Source: Camellia lanceoleosa
Taxonomy: Eukaryota; Streptophyta; Magnoliopsida; Ericales; Theaceae
NCBI GenBank assembly: GCA_025200525.1
Contig: CM045761.1
Location: forward strand, 39,006,190 to 39,070,189
Direction: 5' to 3'
Length of the DNA stretch: 64,000 nucleotides
Part shown: one piece after another, positions 33,181 to 43,833 of the stretch
Layout: each line of letters opens with the position of its first letter
How positions within the stretch are numbered: position 1 is the first letter of the stretch
The notes under the pieces: model-generated
Databases searched by the model: none
Told to the model about the DNA's origin: nothing
Seen by the model: the letters and a program-made list of their open reading frames with translations, nothing else
Made by a program: the position numbers and the translations under genes

Positions 33181-34452
33181 GGAAATGCTGAAAATTAGGG
33201 CAATGTTATTGAAATGTGATTGAAATTAAAAATTAGGGCAATGCTTGGGGTAAGATGTTATTGAAATTAGGGTGATGTTATTGAATTTGGGTATACAAAT
33301 TGCGGAAATGCTAAAATTAGGGCAATCATTTACCATATGTTGTAAATTATAAATAAATAAACAGTTTAATTTGCCCAAAATTGTGGACATATCATTTGCC
33401 ATATGCTGTAAAAGAAAATCTAAAAATAATAACAATAATAATAATAACAAAATTAAACTTCTATCAGTCTGAGAACTGGTAAATAATAGGCTAAAAAAGT
33501 GTGTGAGGGACTGTATCTATGTTTGTGTGTGTATATATAAATTGATCTGTCTATTAATCATGTCATGATCTGTCTAAGAGATGGTTGGGTAATAAAACCA
33601 TGAAACTTATTTGTGTGTCGCAACAATGCAAGGCTTTCAACTTACGAGATATTAGCTCGATTGATTATTTCACACAATTACATTTTTTGTTTCCAACTGG
33701 AAAACTGGAGTGAGCTGAAATATTTGGGCCATATGGTGATATGTAATTTTTTATCAGAGTTTATGTCAACGTGTTTAGTGCAACTTACTACTTGAGCTTA
33801 TGAGCAAAATGACAAACTAATTATTGTGAATGAAACTTGTATTTGCAACGAAAAAACTCAAACTTAAACATGTAAAGTGAACACTTCACAATAACTTTGG
33901 CATTAGTTATTGTGAAATTGAGAGGGGCTAATTTTGGATTTATACTTTTAGATTAATTGTTTATGTGAATTTGAGTGGTGTTTCCCATGGAAAAAAAAAT
34001 AAAACAGTAAAAATAAAAATTGACCCCAAAAAAGAATTGAAAGAAGAGAACAGAGAAGACAAGAGACATTAGAAGTTTTATTAAGTCAGCAAGGTGGTCC
34101 AATTATATTTGCGAAGAAAAAACATATCATGCACGCACACTGCTGAAAGCATGAAAAGAATTTGATTCTTTTGATATATCATTTTATTATTGACCATATG
34201 GTTTCACTAGTAGTAGTGCTCTACTAGTTATGCTGTCTAGTGGTCCAAAATTAGGGATCATTTCTTAAATTAATTTCCATAATTACTCAGTTCACGGTAC
34301 AAATCGCTTCATTTGGTCCCATCCTAAAAGAGATTTATGTGACAAGCCAAATAGTGAATGAAAAAACAATATAATCTATCTCAACACAACTTGAAACGCG
34401 TGTTCCCATTTGTTCCTCGATTAATCTTTGCTTGAGTTGTAGGTGACAAAAA

Positions 34453-36247
34453 ATGGACAAGAGTTCGATGACGATAAATAATAGGTTGACAAGTAAAGAG
34501 TATCAAGAAGGGATGAAGTCATTCCTTGACTTTGCTACGGAAAATTTAGGTGTAGAGGATGAAATTAGGTGTCCATGTGTCGATTGCATTAATAGCGCAA
34601 AATATAGCAAACAAGTTCTGTGGATGCACTTGATCCGAAGAGGAATGGCATCTTCGTATATAACTTAGGTGCACCACAGGGAACATGTTCCCGTGTCTCA
34701 TCCTAGTGTATCAAATGACCAATGTAGAGGTAGTGGCGAAAGTATGACAGATATCGATGATCCGCTCATGGGTGGATTGCCTATTATGTTGGAAGAAATT
34801 TATATGAGTGGTCTTATAGATGATCATACCGACGAGGAACCTAGTGGTTTGGAGAGGGAGGATTTGCATAAGTTCATTAGATTATTCGAAGATGCGCAAT
34901 GCAAAGTTTACCTGACATGTGCAAAGTTCTCTATGTTATCATTCGTCATTAAGATGCTTCATGTAAAGGTGTACAACAAATGGAGCAACAAGTCATTCAA
35001 TATGGTTATGCAGGTATTTAAGGACATTATACTAGCATGTGATCAAATTGTTCCATGGACACTCTATGATGCTAAGAAGTTCTTACGTGACTTGGGTTTG
35101 GGATATGAAACCATTCATTTGTGCAAGAATGATTGTGCATTATTTTGGAAGGAGAGTGAAAATTTGGAGAAATCCCTACATGTGACGAGCCTAGATACAA
35201 GTTGAACGATGATAGTGGTAAAAAGATTCCACACAAGGTATTGCGGTACTTTCCTTTGACACCGAGGTTGGAAAGACTGTATATGTCAACAAAAAGAAAA
35301 ACAACCGCAGATATGAGATGGCACAATGAGAAGCGTGTGGATGATGACATATTAAGGCATCCGGCTGATGGTGAAGCATGGAAGGACTTTGATAAGCAAC
35401 ATCCGACATTTTCTGATGACTCTCAAAATGTAAGGCTAGGGCTGGCAACAGATGGTTTCAATCCATTTGGAAATATGAGCACATCATATAGCATATGGCC
35501 TGTAATCTTAATGCCTTACAATCTCCCACCGTGGAAATATATGAAAGAGCTATTTTGCATGATGTCATTGCTTATTCCCGAACGTTCGGCACCTAGAAGA
35601 GACATTGATGTTTACTTGCAACCATTAATAGAAGAATTGAAGAATTTGTGGGAGCATAGTGTGCAAACATATGATGCATCGAATGGGCAAATTTTTAGAA
35701 TTTATGCGGCGGTAATGTGGACCATAAATGACTTTCCTGCATATGGTAACATGTCAGGGTAGAGTACAAAGGGTTACTTGGCTTGCCCTAATTGTAACAA
35801 TAATGCATTGTCCCAGGGTTTACGAAGTAAAATAAGGTCTATGGGTGCTTGTCGCTACTTGCCTAAGAACCACACTTGGTGAACAAGTAAGCTCCTCGAC
35901 GGTCAATTTGAGTATAGGTCCAAACCTTTGGACTTATTGGGGGAACAAATACTAGAACAAATTGATTCTGGGACTTATAAGTCATATGGAAAGCACCCAC
36001 AAAATCGAAAACGACAAAGGAATGAAAATCTAAATTTGAATTGGACCAAGAGAAGCATTATGTTTGGCTTGCCCTATTGGAAAATGTTCAAGCTTCGACA
36101 CAACCTTGATGTCATGCATATTGAGAAGAATATATGTGACAATGTTGTTGGGACACTTTTGAGCGTAGATGGAAAGAACAAGGACACGGACAAAGCACAC
36201 TTAGATTTGGAGGACATGAGAATACGTAAAGAGTTACACTTGAAGAG
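34453..36247 (+). pseudogene. CACTA transposase (TNPD-like) remnant
   Basis: It starts at MDKSSMTINNRLTSKEYQEG, followed by the Cys-rich transposase-associated domain (IRCPCVDCINS). The Transposase_21-type core follows: CDQIVPWTLYDAKKFLRDLG, CPTCDEPRYK in a shifted frame, NPFGNMSTSYSIWPVILMPY, NLPPWKYMKE, SLLIPERSAPRRDIDVYLQP, then GLPYWKMFKLRHNLDVMHIE and RIRKELHLK. Lesions are stops at 34666 (TAG for Trp), 35760 (TAG for Trp) and 35879, and a frameshift near 35175. The protein text stops where the tandem repeat begins, so the C-terminal part is missing. It belongs to CACTA-1, is read on the plus strand and is non-functional. Confidence 0.9.
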
Positions 36248-36735
36248 GCGTTCAAATGGGGAAAAAATACAAAACAGTCCCCAAACCACTGTTTTTACAT
36301 AACGGGAAGCTTCCCGGTGCCAAATGTGACATGTAGGGACATACGATACTTAAATAGGACACCTACGTTGGGAGTTAGATTTGAAAATGTCATAAATTTA
36401 GTCGAAAAAGGCATTCATGGGGTGAAATTGCAAAACAGCCCCCGAACCATTGTTTTTAAGTAACAGGAAGTTTCCCGATGCCAAATGTGACATGTCAGGA
36501 TAGACGATACGTAAATAGGATACATAGGTTGGGAGTTAGAGTTGAAAATGTCATAAAATTAGTCGAAAAAAGGCGTTCGGGGGGAGAAAATGCAAAACAA
36601 CCCCCGAACCACTATTTTTACATAATGGAAAGCTTCCCGGTGCCAAATGTGACATGTAGGGACAGACGGTACGTAAATAGGACACTTACGTTGGGAGTTC
36701 GAGTTGAAAATGTCATAAAATTAATTGAAAAAAGG
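36248..36735 (+). repeat. 162-bp tandem repeat, three units
   Basis: Unit starts at 36248, 36411, 36573 and (boundary) 36735 are 162-163 bp apart. Each unit has GCGTTC...GGGG, AAAACA(G/A)CCCCC, GAACCACT, AGCTTCCCGGTGCCAAATGT, GACATGTAGGGACA and GGGAGTT...GAAAATGTCATAAA. It directly replaces the expected transposase C-terminus. Confidence 0.93.
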
Positions 36736-37689
36736 CGTTTGGGGGGCGAAAATGTGTTTATGTGGTAAAACATGAAATGCCCATGTCGTGGATAACTGTT
36801 TTGGTTTTACCATCTTAAACTATAGCTTGTTTAACTCTTTCCTTATTAGTTTATGTAGAACAATATTTTTGGTAAATTGTTTTAAACTTTTATTTGCCAT
36901 AAATTCCTGTAGGTTTCAGTTCAGTGCTTTTGTTGACTATGGCCCTTTTAATTGCCATAAACATGACTTTTGGCATTAATTCATAGAATGGATGCTCGTC
37001 TACCAGTCCATCTATGGTTATATTTGTAGTATTTAATCTCAGAGAGTTTGGGTGTCTTTGTAACACACACTATTACTCTCAATGTTTGAAAACTTTTACA
37101 GTTGCTATATGTCCTCCAGAAGTGCCTCTATAGGCACCGAACTAATGAATTTTATTTTATTTTATTTTATTTTATTTATTATTATTATTTTTTTTGTGCA
37201 GATGGTCTTGGACATACAAATGTGGATATGACTTTTTTTGACAAGTACGGAAGGGCATTGTTTTTATACCTCTATTCGTATATATAGTGGTTCGTACAAA
37301 TTACTTTTTTGGTGTGGTAAATATCTAAAATTTGGCATGGTAGAAATTAGCATAGGACGTGGTACAAAATAGTTTTGGGGCAGTACAGATTAAATTTTTG
37401 GTGTGGTACATAAGTCCTTTTGGATATTAAATTTGGTTATTCCTCTATTATGTATGGAATTAAATTATTGACGTTGGATTAGACTTGGTTCGTACGGAAT
37501 TTGTATTATATTTAGAATTGGACGTTCAATATTAATTTTTTGGATGGTTGGAAGTGAAATGTATGCACGTTGTTGAATTGTTGAATGGTTGACAATATAT
37601 TCAGAGTTGATGGATTATATTGTTTATACAGGGTACAGGTTGTACTAATAATGGATACAGGTGGTTCAGAAATTAAAAAAAATAAAATA

Positions 37690-38461
37690 ATAATTAATAT
37701 AGTATTTGGCCACTAAATATTTTGATAGCCAAATACGTAATCAAATGTTTTGGCGACTAATAATTTAGTAGCAAAAACAGAACCAAATAAGTTTTTGCAA
37801 CCAAATAGTTAGTAGCTAAAACAATTGAGAATGAGAGAAAGAAACTATTGCCCACTAAATTTTTTAGTCACGAAAAAAACGGCATCCTTTGGCGACTAAA
37901 AAGTTTGGTGGTAAAAAATAATAAAGTGAAACTTAAGAGGTTTTTGGCGACTAACATCTATTGTCGAAAAAAGTCACAACGACTAAATTCCATGGTCGCT
38001 AAATATATGTGTTCTATTGGCGGCTAACACTTTAGCCTCTAATAGCTGAAAATATTTTTACGGTAGAACTTTCAATGACAAACAATTTAGTAGCCCAAAT
38101 GTCACCTTTGCCAACTAATTAAGGTTTCATAGCCAAAAGTTCACTTTCGGTGACCAATAGTTTAGTTGCCAAAAGACACACCTTTCCCGACTAACCGAAG
38201 GTTAGTAGCCAAAAATTCACTTTCGGCGACTAACGGTTTTAGTCGCGAAAAGATAACATTTGCCAACTAAAACAAATTCAGTAGGCAAATGTTTCACTTT
38301 CGGCGACCAAAGAAAAGTTTAGTCACCAATACTATTGCCAACAGGGTATAGGCAACAAACTTGGGGACAGAACTTTTTAGTGGCTAAATCGTTTCAGCAA
38401 CCAAACATGGGACTTTTGGCGACCAATATTTTAGTCGCCAAAAATGTCATTTCCTGTAGTG
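37690..38461. repeat. CACTA-1 right subterminal repeat array
   Basis: Dense TTTAGTCGCC, GGCGACTAA, TTTAGTAGCCAAA and GGCGACCAA words in both orientations up to the terminal CTGTAGTG. The left array at 31877-32545 uses the same words. Confidence 0.9.
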
Positions 38462-38636
38462 TCAGTTCACAAACCACAAAAGGGCTATGTGGTTTTTTAC
38501 AAAAATAAAAGGGATAATCCCACATGGACCAAACCACAAGCGGGTAAAGTGAAATTTCCCTAGATATTTTCAACTAGTTACACTGCTAAAGTTTTTGGAA
38601 GCAAAAAATCTTATGGCTAAATTTTGATAATTACAG

Positions 38637-38765
38637 ATTCGATGCAGAGCTTCATCTAGTCCACAAGGCTAGCGACGCTAGCATCTCAGTTATAGCCATC
38701 CTTTATGAACTTGGCAGCAAACTTGATCCTATTATTAAAGATAGAATATATCTTGCATTTCATCA
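38637..38765 (+). pseudogene. Alpha-CA exon 4
   Basis: After acceptor AATTACAG the frame reads FDAELHLVHKASDASISVIA, ILYELGSKLDPIIKDRI. The HLVH histidine is the third zinc ligand in this family. The 3' edge is not exact because the protein diverges after KDRIY and meets a TGA at about 38770. It starts 176 bp after CACTA-1 ends. Confidence 0.85.
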
Positions 38766-39150
38766 TATTTGATCAATCACAACTAGGGATGGAAGTGGAG
38801 ACGGGTTTGTAGTGCCCGCTGCCGCCTCAAATCATATTTTGGATGGGAGGAGGGCAGGGCAAATACAAGGAGGTGGCAGAGGTGGAGCGGTAGGGGGGAT
38901 AATTTTACAGCTTTAGAAATGACACTATTAATAAAAATGAAAGATGATGTAATATATTATGGATAATAATTGTTAAGTGATGAGAATTATATATTACAGA
39001 TAAAGAAATAAAAATGAACATTGAGTGTAATATTTTGGGAGTATTTTATCATACACACTCTCCACACTATATGCACTCTTAATTATACCATTTTCTTCTT
39101 TAGTTATGACATTATTTTGAAATATTTGGTTATGATTTTTTTTGTGTTTT

Positions 39151-39480
39151 CACTACAACAAACAGCACATTTGGCGACTAAAATTGGCGACCAAACCAAT
39201 TTTAGTCGCCAAAAACAGGGTGTTGGGCGACAAAAATCGATTTTAGTCGGCGTTCAGTTCATACTTTTTAGCTACCAAAATGTTTTAGTCGCCATATAGT
39301 GTTATTGGCGACCAAATTGCTTTTAGTCGCTATTTTTAACCACTTTACGCTACCAAAGTTAAATTTCGTCATTTCGCGACAAATATTTTTGTCGCCAAAA
39401 AATTGGGAGACTTTTTGATGCTTTTTGGCGACCAAAACAAATATTTAGTCGCTGAAGTTTCCAAAATTTTTTTTAGAGGG
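39151..39480 (+). mobile_element. Second CACTA left end (CACTA-2, truncated)
   Basis: CACTACAACAAACAGCACAT opens a subterminal array of GGCGACTAAA, TTTTAGTCGCC and GGCGACCAAA closely like CACTA-1. A leader-like CT-rich segment follows, with GATTACAG|GTATTTC at about 39648. No matching right terminus was found before alpha-CA exon 5 at 41938, so the element is truncated or its right end is eroded. Confidence 0.75.
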
Positions 39481-40574
39481 AAACTCATTAATGTTGGCGC
39501 CTACATTTAGCAAGAACTATTTTTCTTCTTTTTCACACACACCATCCAGAGCACTCGATACCAAAGCTCTGCGCCGCTGGCCACCGTCGTTCATCACCGG
39601 CGCTCGCGACCACGAACATTGCAGTCCGGCCCACCACTGATTACAGGTATTTCTCTCTCCCTCTCTATCGATCTGTGTCTGTCTGTTTGTATCTCTCTCC
39701 CTCTCCATCCCCGTGGCTCACGAGTTCTGAGGGTTTTGAAATGTTTTTTTTTTTTCATTTTCTGTCGATTTCGTAATCAAAGCTCTGATTACGTTAGGGC
39801 TTTTTCAGATTACAGGTATTTAGGGCTTTTTCTGATTTCGTGAGGTTGGAGAAAGAGGTTGTGAGGAAAAACACTATACAATTCATAGTAAACCAAATGA
39901 GTGAAAGTGTTTTTGTAAAACAATTTACTTTCTGATTACGTTTTATACTTCTTCTCTCCCCCCCTTCTATATCATCCCCGCTTCTCTGTATCCGTTTCTG
40001 CAAATAATCTGTTTGTCAAAGTCTTCTAGTTTTTGGGTTTGTTTTTGTGTTTCACAAAATAAAAAAAAACAAACTTCAGTCGTATTTCTCCAAAGCCAGG
40101 TGTTTTCACAATAGAGATGAATTTTATTTTTGTTTTGTTTTCTTTGTTTCATCAAATCACCTGCGAGGGTAGTTTTTTTGTATCCCCCTCCAGGTTGGTT
40201 CTTTTACATCTTCAACTACAGAGGCTTATCTATTTTCAATCCTCTTTATTAGGTTTTTTCGATATGGGTATACACTGATTACAATCCATCACTCTTGAAT
40301 TCCAACGCTACTTGTGGATGGGTATACACAGAGCATGTATGGCGTTTCTATAATTTGACAAGTATTGAAGTTTTATTGCTGATTTTCTTGTCCTAAATTG
40401 GTTTGAACAAACTCATCTAATTTGGAGTATAGATTAGTCGCTCAAATTGTTTATAAATATAAATTTTGCTTCCATACACAAATCAATTCAATATTGTCAG
40501 AGGCAAGTCAATTTCTTAATATATATATTTTTCATCTTTCTGTATTTTTATTTATTCATTTATTTTTTGAGTAG

Positions 40575-40689
40575 ATGGGCAATGTTTGGTTTTGCTGTTA
40601 GGATGCTGACAGAGTATGCAATAGGCTCAGACTTCGTTGATCAAGTAAAGATTCTTCTCTCCAATTTCGGTATTGTAGACTTGGAGTAA
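40575..40689 (+). pseudogene. Possible captured terminal exon (chlorophyll-binding-like)
   Basis: After an acceptor-like TTTTTTGAGTAG the frame reads WAMFGFAVRMLTEYAIGSDF, VDQVKILLSNFGIVDLE, then TAA. The (R)WAMFGFAV helix followed by E and TGS resembles the last helix of chlorophyll a/b-binding-like (LIL/ELIP-type) proteins, but I cannot name the gene. No other exons are visible. It lies between the CACTA-2 left end and alpha-CA exon 5, consistent with a gene fragment carried by the transposon. Confidence 0.45.
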
Positions 40690-41937
40690 CTTATCTGTTT
40701 GATTTCCAATGCTACAAATACGTACTCTCTGTTACATGTAGTTTCTGTAGTTAAATCCAATGTTTCATTTGCCGCTTTTTTTGAGTAAATTTTCAATTTT
40801 CATTTGTTTAAATCACTTAATTATCTGTATTCTCACCATTTACATGAATTTCAAAAAACGCAAATTTGTTGTGTATAATTTGATTTTGAGTTGTGTATAC
40901 TTTGTATGAGATTCTAGCTCACCAAAATTGCATTCTAACCTTTTTGTTGTTGGTACATAATCAAAGATTCAAAAGTGCAATCCACAATCCAATACCTTGT
41001 CACCATGAAAAGTTGTTTCTGCTCTAGTTTTAACAGAAACTAGTGGTCCAGATTTTCAGTTATGTTTTCTTTTTTGTTCTCTCTCTATTTATTACACACC
41101 CCTACTTCTTACTTTGTCTACTTTGTTTACTTTGTCTACTTTGTTTACTTTTGTCCAATAGTGTTACCAGCTATTGGACAGTTTATTGTTTACTTTGTCT
41201 CATTTACCAGCTTCACTGATGATTTATGATATACTTTTTCCCCACTTTCGGTTTTACTTTGAGGAAAAAAATTCTTCATTTCTTTCATCATACAGTCAAA
41301 TGATGGAGTACAATTATTATTGTAAAGTGTCCATCTATGTTTTACACCATGTAGTAAATGTCTAATATTTTTCTTGAATTTTAAAAGGATTTTGCTACTG
41401 ATTGGAACAAATATATAGAATTTAGTATAATGTTTGTTAAATATAAATTAATCTTGCACCAATACTACCAAATGCCCCTATTAATTAATATAGAAGTGAA
41501 GAATCATATTAAGGGTATATATTTGGAATACTACTTAGAAGGAACAATGAAATTTGGTTAGGACTTATTTATTTATTTATTTATGACTTAGAAGAAAGTA
41601 TAGAGTCATGTCATTTTTTTTTCTGTAGTTATAAGGTGCATATGATACATATAGTTTTAGGAGTGTGTACCATAATCTTTTCCAATATTTTTATATTTAA
41701 ATATTATATTTTAGAAAATTAATTTATATATATTATATACAAACAAATAGATTTAACAAATATAATTAGAGATGGATGGAGTAGAGAGAAATTGGCATCC
41801 CTAATCACAGTTTGGTGGTAGTATTAGAGCCAAAAATAGAAGTGACTGAGAAAACTTCATATTGAATTTGTTATATGGTTTTAAAATAAATGAAAAAGTT
41901 TGACAAGTTCCTAATTTGTGGTGCTTCATGGTTGCAG

Positions 41938-42105
41938 ATCCAAAGTCAATTAGCTGAGTGAGCAAGTAATGGAACAGCTGAAATTGCTATTGGGACCTTT
42001 AACACCTCGCAATTGTGGAAAAAAAGGGACAAGTATTATAGATATCTTGGTTCTATCACCGCTCCTCCATACACTGAGAATGTTATCTGGCATGTCTTGG
42101 GCGAG
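41938..42105 (+). pseudogene. Alpha-CA exon 5
   Basis: After acceptor GGTTGCAG the frame reads IQSQLAE, TGA, ASNGTAEIAIGTF, then KKRDKYYRYLGSITAPPYTE and NVIWHVLGE before GTACTAG. YYRYLGS and PP-TEN are family hallmarks. Tyr replaces the normally conserved Cys in PPCTEN, which would remove a disulfide. The 56 codons are phase 0 at both ends. Confidence 0.88.
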
Positions 42106-42666
42106 GTACTAGCTAGTTCATTTCATCAACAAAATTTTCATTTGCTTCTTCTAGAATAATTATAATATTTCCTTTTCTTAAAAAGAACGAAGGAAATACT
42201 AGTATAATAATAAAATCTTTGTGTCTTCATAAAAAATACACTAGAATATGACAAAACACATCAACATGCAGTGCAACATATTGAACTAATGAATTGTGTT
42301 GAAATGAATTTGGAATTTTCATAAAGGTTTCTTCCTAGGAAAAAAAAATGACAGGTTTTATTTTAGCATATTTTAATAAATATAGTTACTCCTAATATAT
42401 ATAATAATATTATTATAACTATCCAAGTAAATTTTTAGATCTTATTTTGTTGGGATTGTACGTACTTTTTAAGAATCTTTTACACTTGTATTTAATATTT
42501 AATAAAATTAAGTTATTAGACAATACTTAATAGTAATCTTTTATATGGATGACTATATAAATCTCAATATGTTTAATTAAGGGGCAATTACACCTCAATG
42601 GATTTTTCAACAAATAATTATATATTAATGACAAATGTTATAATTATAATTATTAGTACTTACGTG

Positions 42667-42916
42667 TAAGTCCTAATAAGTAGACTTATTGTCTAGTAGG
42701 TCCTATAAGAAAAATTTGTCGTAAAAAAATATCACTAATTGTAAGTTTTAGCAACAATTTATAAAAATCATGACAAAAAAAAAAAAAAATCGCTAATTGT
42801 CAATTTTTAGCGACATATAAAAAATTGTCACAAAAAAATTATTTTTAGCGACAATTTTACCAAGACTTATTTTCAATACGACTTTATGGGAATTAAGTCT
42901 AACTATTAGGACCTAT
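42667..42916. mobile_element. Small MITE in alpha-CA intron 5
   Basis: TAAGTCCTAATAAGTAGACTTA at the left (read as TAAGTCCTAA plus AGTAGACTTA) and the complement AGGTCCTAATAGTTAGACTT at the right form imperfect inverted ends. Inside are TTTTTAGCGACAATTT-type words in both orientations. About 250 bp, non-coding. Confidence 0.6.
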
Positions 42917-43095
42917 TGGCAGTTTATAATACTACTTATTTGATATTTCCCCTTTAATTAATCAATTATTAGTTTTTTACAAATTTTGATAGATTTCAAA
43001 TCTGTTTCCAAACATTTTTATGTATTTTTGAGTTCTTTTTTATCACTTCTAAAGCATTTACGAAATGACAACCTTTATCCTTGTACAAAATGCAG

Positions 43096-43218
43096 GAGAG
43101 ATCAATATCTATAGACCAAATAAATGCTTTGAAGGCTCCATTGCTATCGACATGTAAGAATAATTACAGGCCTGTGCAACCATTATATGGACGACAAGTT
43201 GCGTTATTCGATGATTAA
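43096..43218 (+). pseudogene. Alpha-CA exon 6, C-terminus
   Basis: After TGCAG the frame reads ERSISIDQINALKAPLLSTC, KNNYRPVQPLYGRQVALFDD, then TAA. NNYRPVQPL matches the conserved C-terminal strand (N-R-P-x-Q-P) of alpha-CAs. It is in phase with exon 5 and free of stops. Confidence 0.9.
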
Positions 43219-43488
43219 TAATTTAGACAAGTATTGATGAAGACAAGTCACTATGAGCATTTACAATGGGGTAGTTAAAAAAGTGTGTATTATATGATAA
43301 AAAGTGATAAATGTGGGATTCAAAAATGTGTGTTAAAGTGTGTTAAGAGTTTATTAATTTTAAAGAATAAGTGGTGGTGCAATAGATATGTTAAGATGTG
43401 TGTTAAATATATATATATATATATAAACAATAAATAAAATAAATAATAATTGAAAAGTACAGTGGGCCCCACTCGATTGCACTGTCAG

Positions 43489-43492
<4 letters not shown>

Positions 43493-43565
<73 letters not shown>
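43493..43565. repeat. (CT)n microsatellite
   Basis: About 36 CT units, essentially uninterrupted, in the left part of the split MITE. Confidence 0.97.
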
Positions 43566-43572
<7 letters not shown>

Positions 43573-43833
43573 CTCTTTTTCTTTGCTTGTTCACTTAGCA
43601 TCTGACACTAAAAACAAAGTCGGCCAACCAAAAAAAAAACAATCGACTGGTCAAATGCAAATTTATTTATTTTTTTATTTTTTTACTTAAAGGATTCGGA
43701 CGTCCGAGAGGATGACCGACTGGATATCCGGCTAGACGATCCCACGACACTTCCCCATCTCTCTCTTTCTCTCTCTCTCGCTAGCTAAAACGGTAGCCAC
43801 AGTTAACACACAATACTAACAACTGACACTAAT

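Larger units (their letters stand above)
31877..38461 (+). mobile_element. CACTA (En/Spm-type) transposon (CACTA-1)
   Basis: A 6.6-kb element starting CACTACAAGAAC and ending TTCCTGTAGTG, so both ends carry the CACTA terminal signature. Both ends have several hundred bases of subterminal TTTAGTCGCC/GGCGACTAAA repeats. In between are a duplicated CT-rich leader, a plus-strand transposase remnant (34453-36247) and a 162-bp tandem repeat. The 3-bp flanks (GTG and TCA) do not match, so the target duplication is lost or was altered. It sits in alpha-CA intron 3 in the same orientation as the gene. Confidence 0.92.
31531..38560. mobile_element. Older Mutator-like MITE split by CACTA-1
   Basis: The left arm GGACAAATTTCATTTTACCT, CTTGTGCTTT, ATGTGCGGATTACC (31531-31590) pairs with the right arm (38505-38560), whose complement reads GGGAAATTTCACTTTACCCG, CTTGTGGTTT, ATGTGGGATTATCC. 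Flanks TAAATATTT (31522-31530) and TAGATATTT (38561-38569) agree at 8 of 9 positions, consistent with a Mutator-type duplication. CACTA-1 (31877-38461) lies within it, leaving 445 bp of the older element. Confidence 0.7.
29502..43218 (+). pseudogene. Alpha-carbonic anhydrase pseudogene, six exon blocks
   Basis: Alpha-type carbonic anhydrases hydrate CO2 to bicarbonate at a zinc held by three histidines; plant forms enter the secretory pathway. Six plus-strand blocks follow the family order: signal peptide (29502-29592), N-terminal domain with PINIV (29988-30199), HWHTCSEHTI with two zinc His (31363-31462), AELHLVHKA with the third (38637-38765), YYRYLGSITAPPYTENV (41938-42105) and ALKAPL...NNYRPVQPL with a final stop (43096-43218). 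Exon joins are in phase for blocks 1-2 and 5-6. Lesions are TAG for the conserved Trp in GPDKWGSL, an in-frame TGA in block 5, the conserved PPCTEN Cys changed to Tyr, and no usable donor after block 3. Introns carry at least five transposon insertions. Confidence 0.88.

Noticed and set aside
32678..33198. Overlapping Ser/Leu-rich reading frames
   Set aside because: Produced by CT, CA and TA microsatellites in the CACTA-1 leader; no conserved domain and several frames open at once.
38461..41937. A complete second CACTA ending inside alpha-CA intron 4
   Set aside because: The left end at 39151 is clear, but no TGTAGTG-type terminus with subterminal repeats was found before exon 5, so only a truncated end is annotated.
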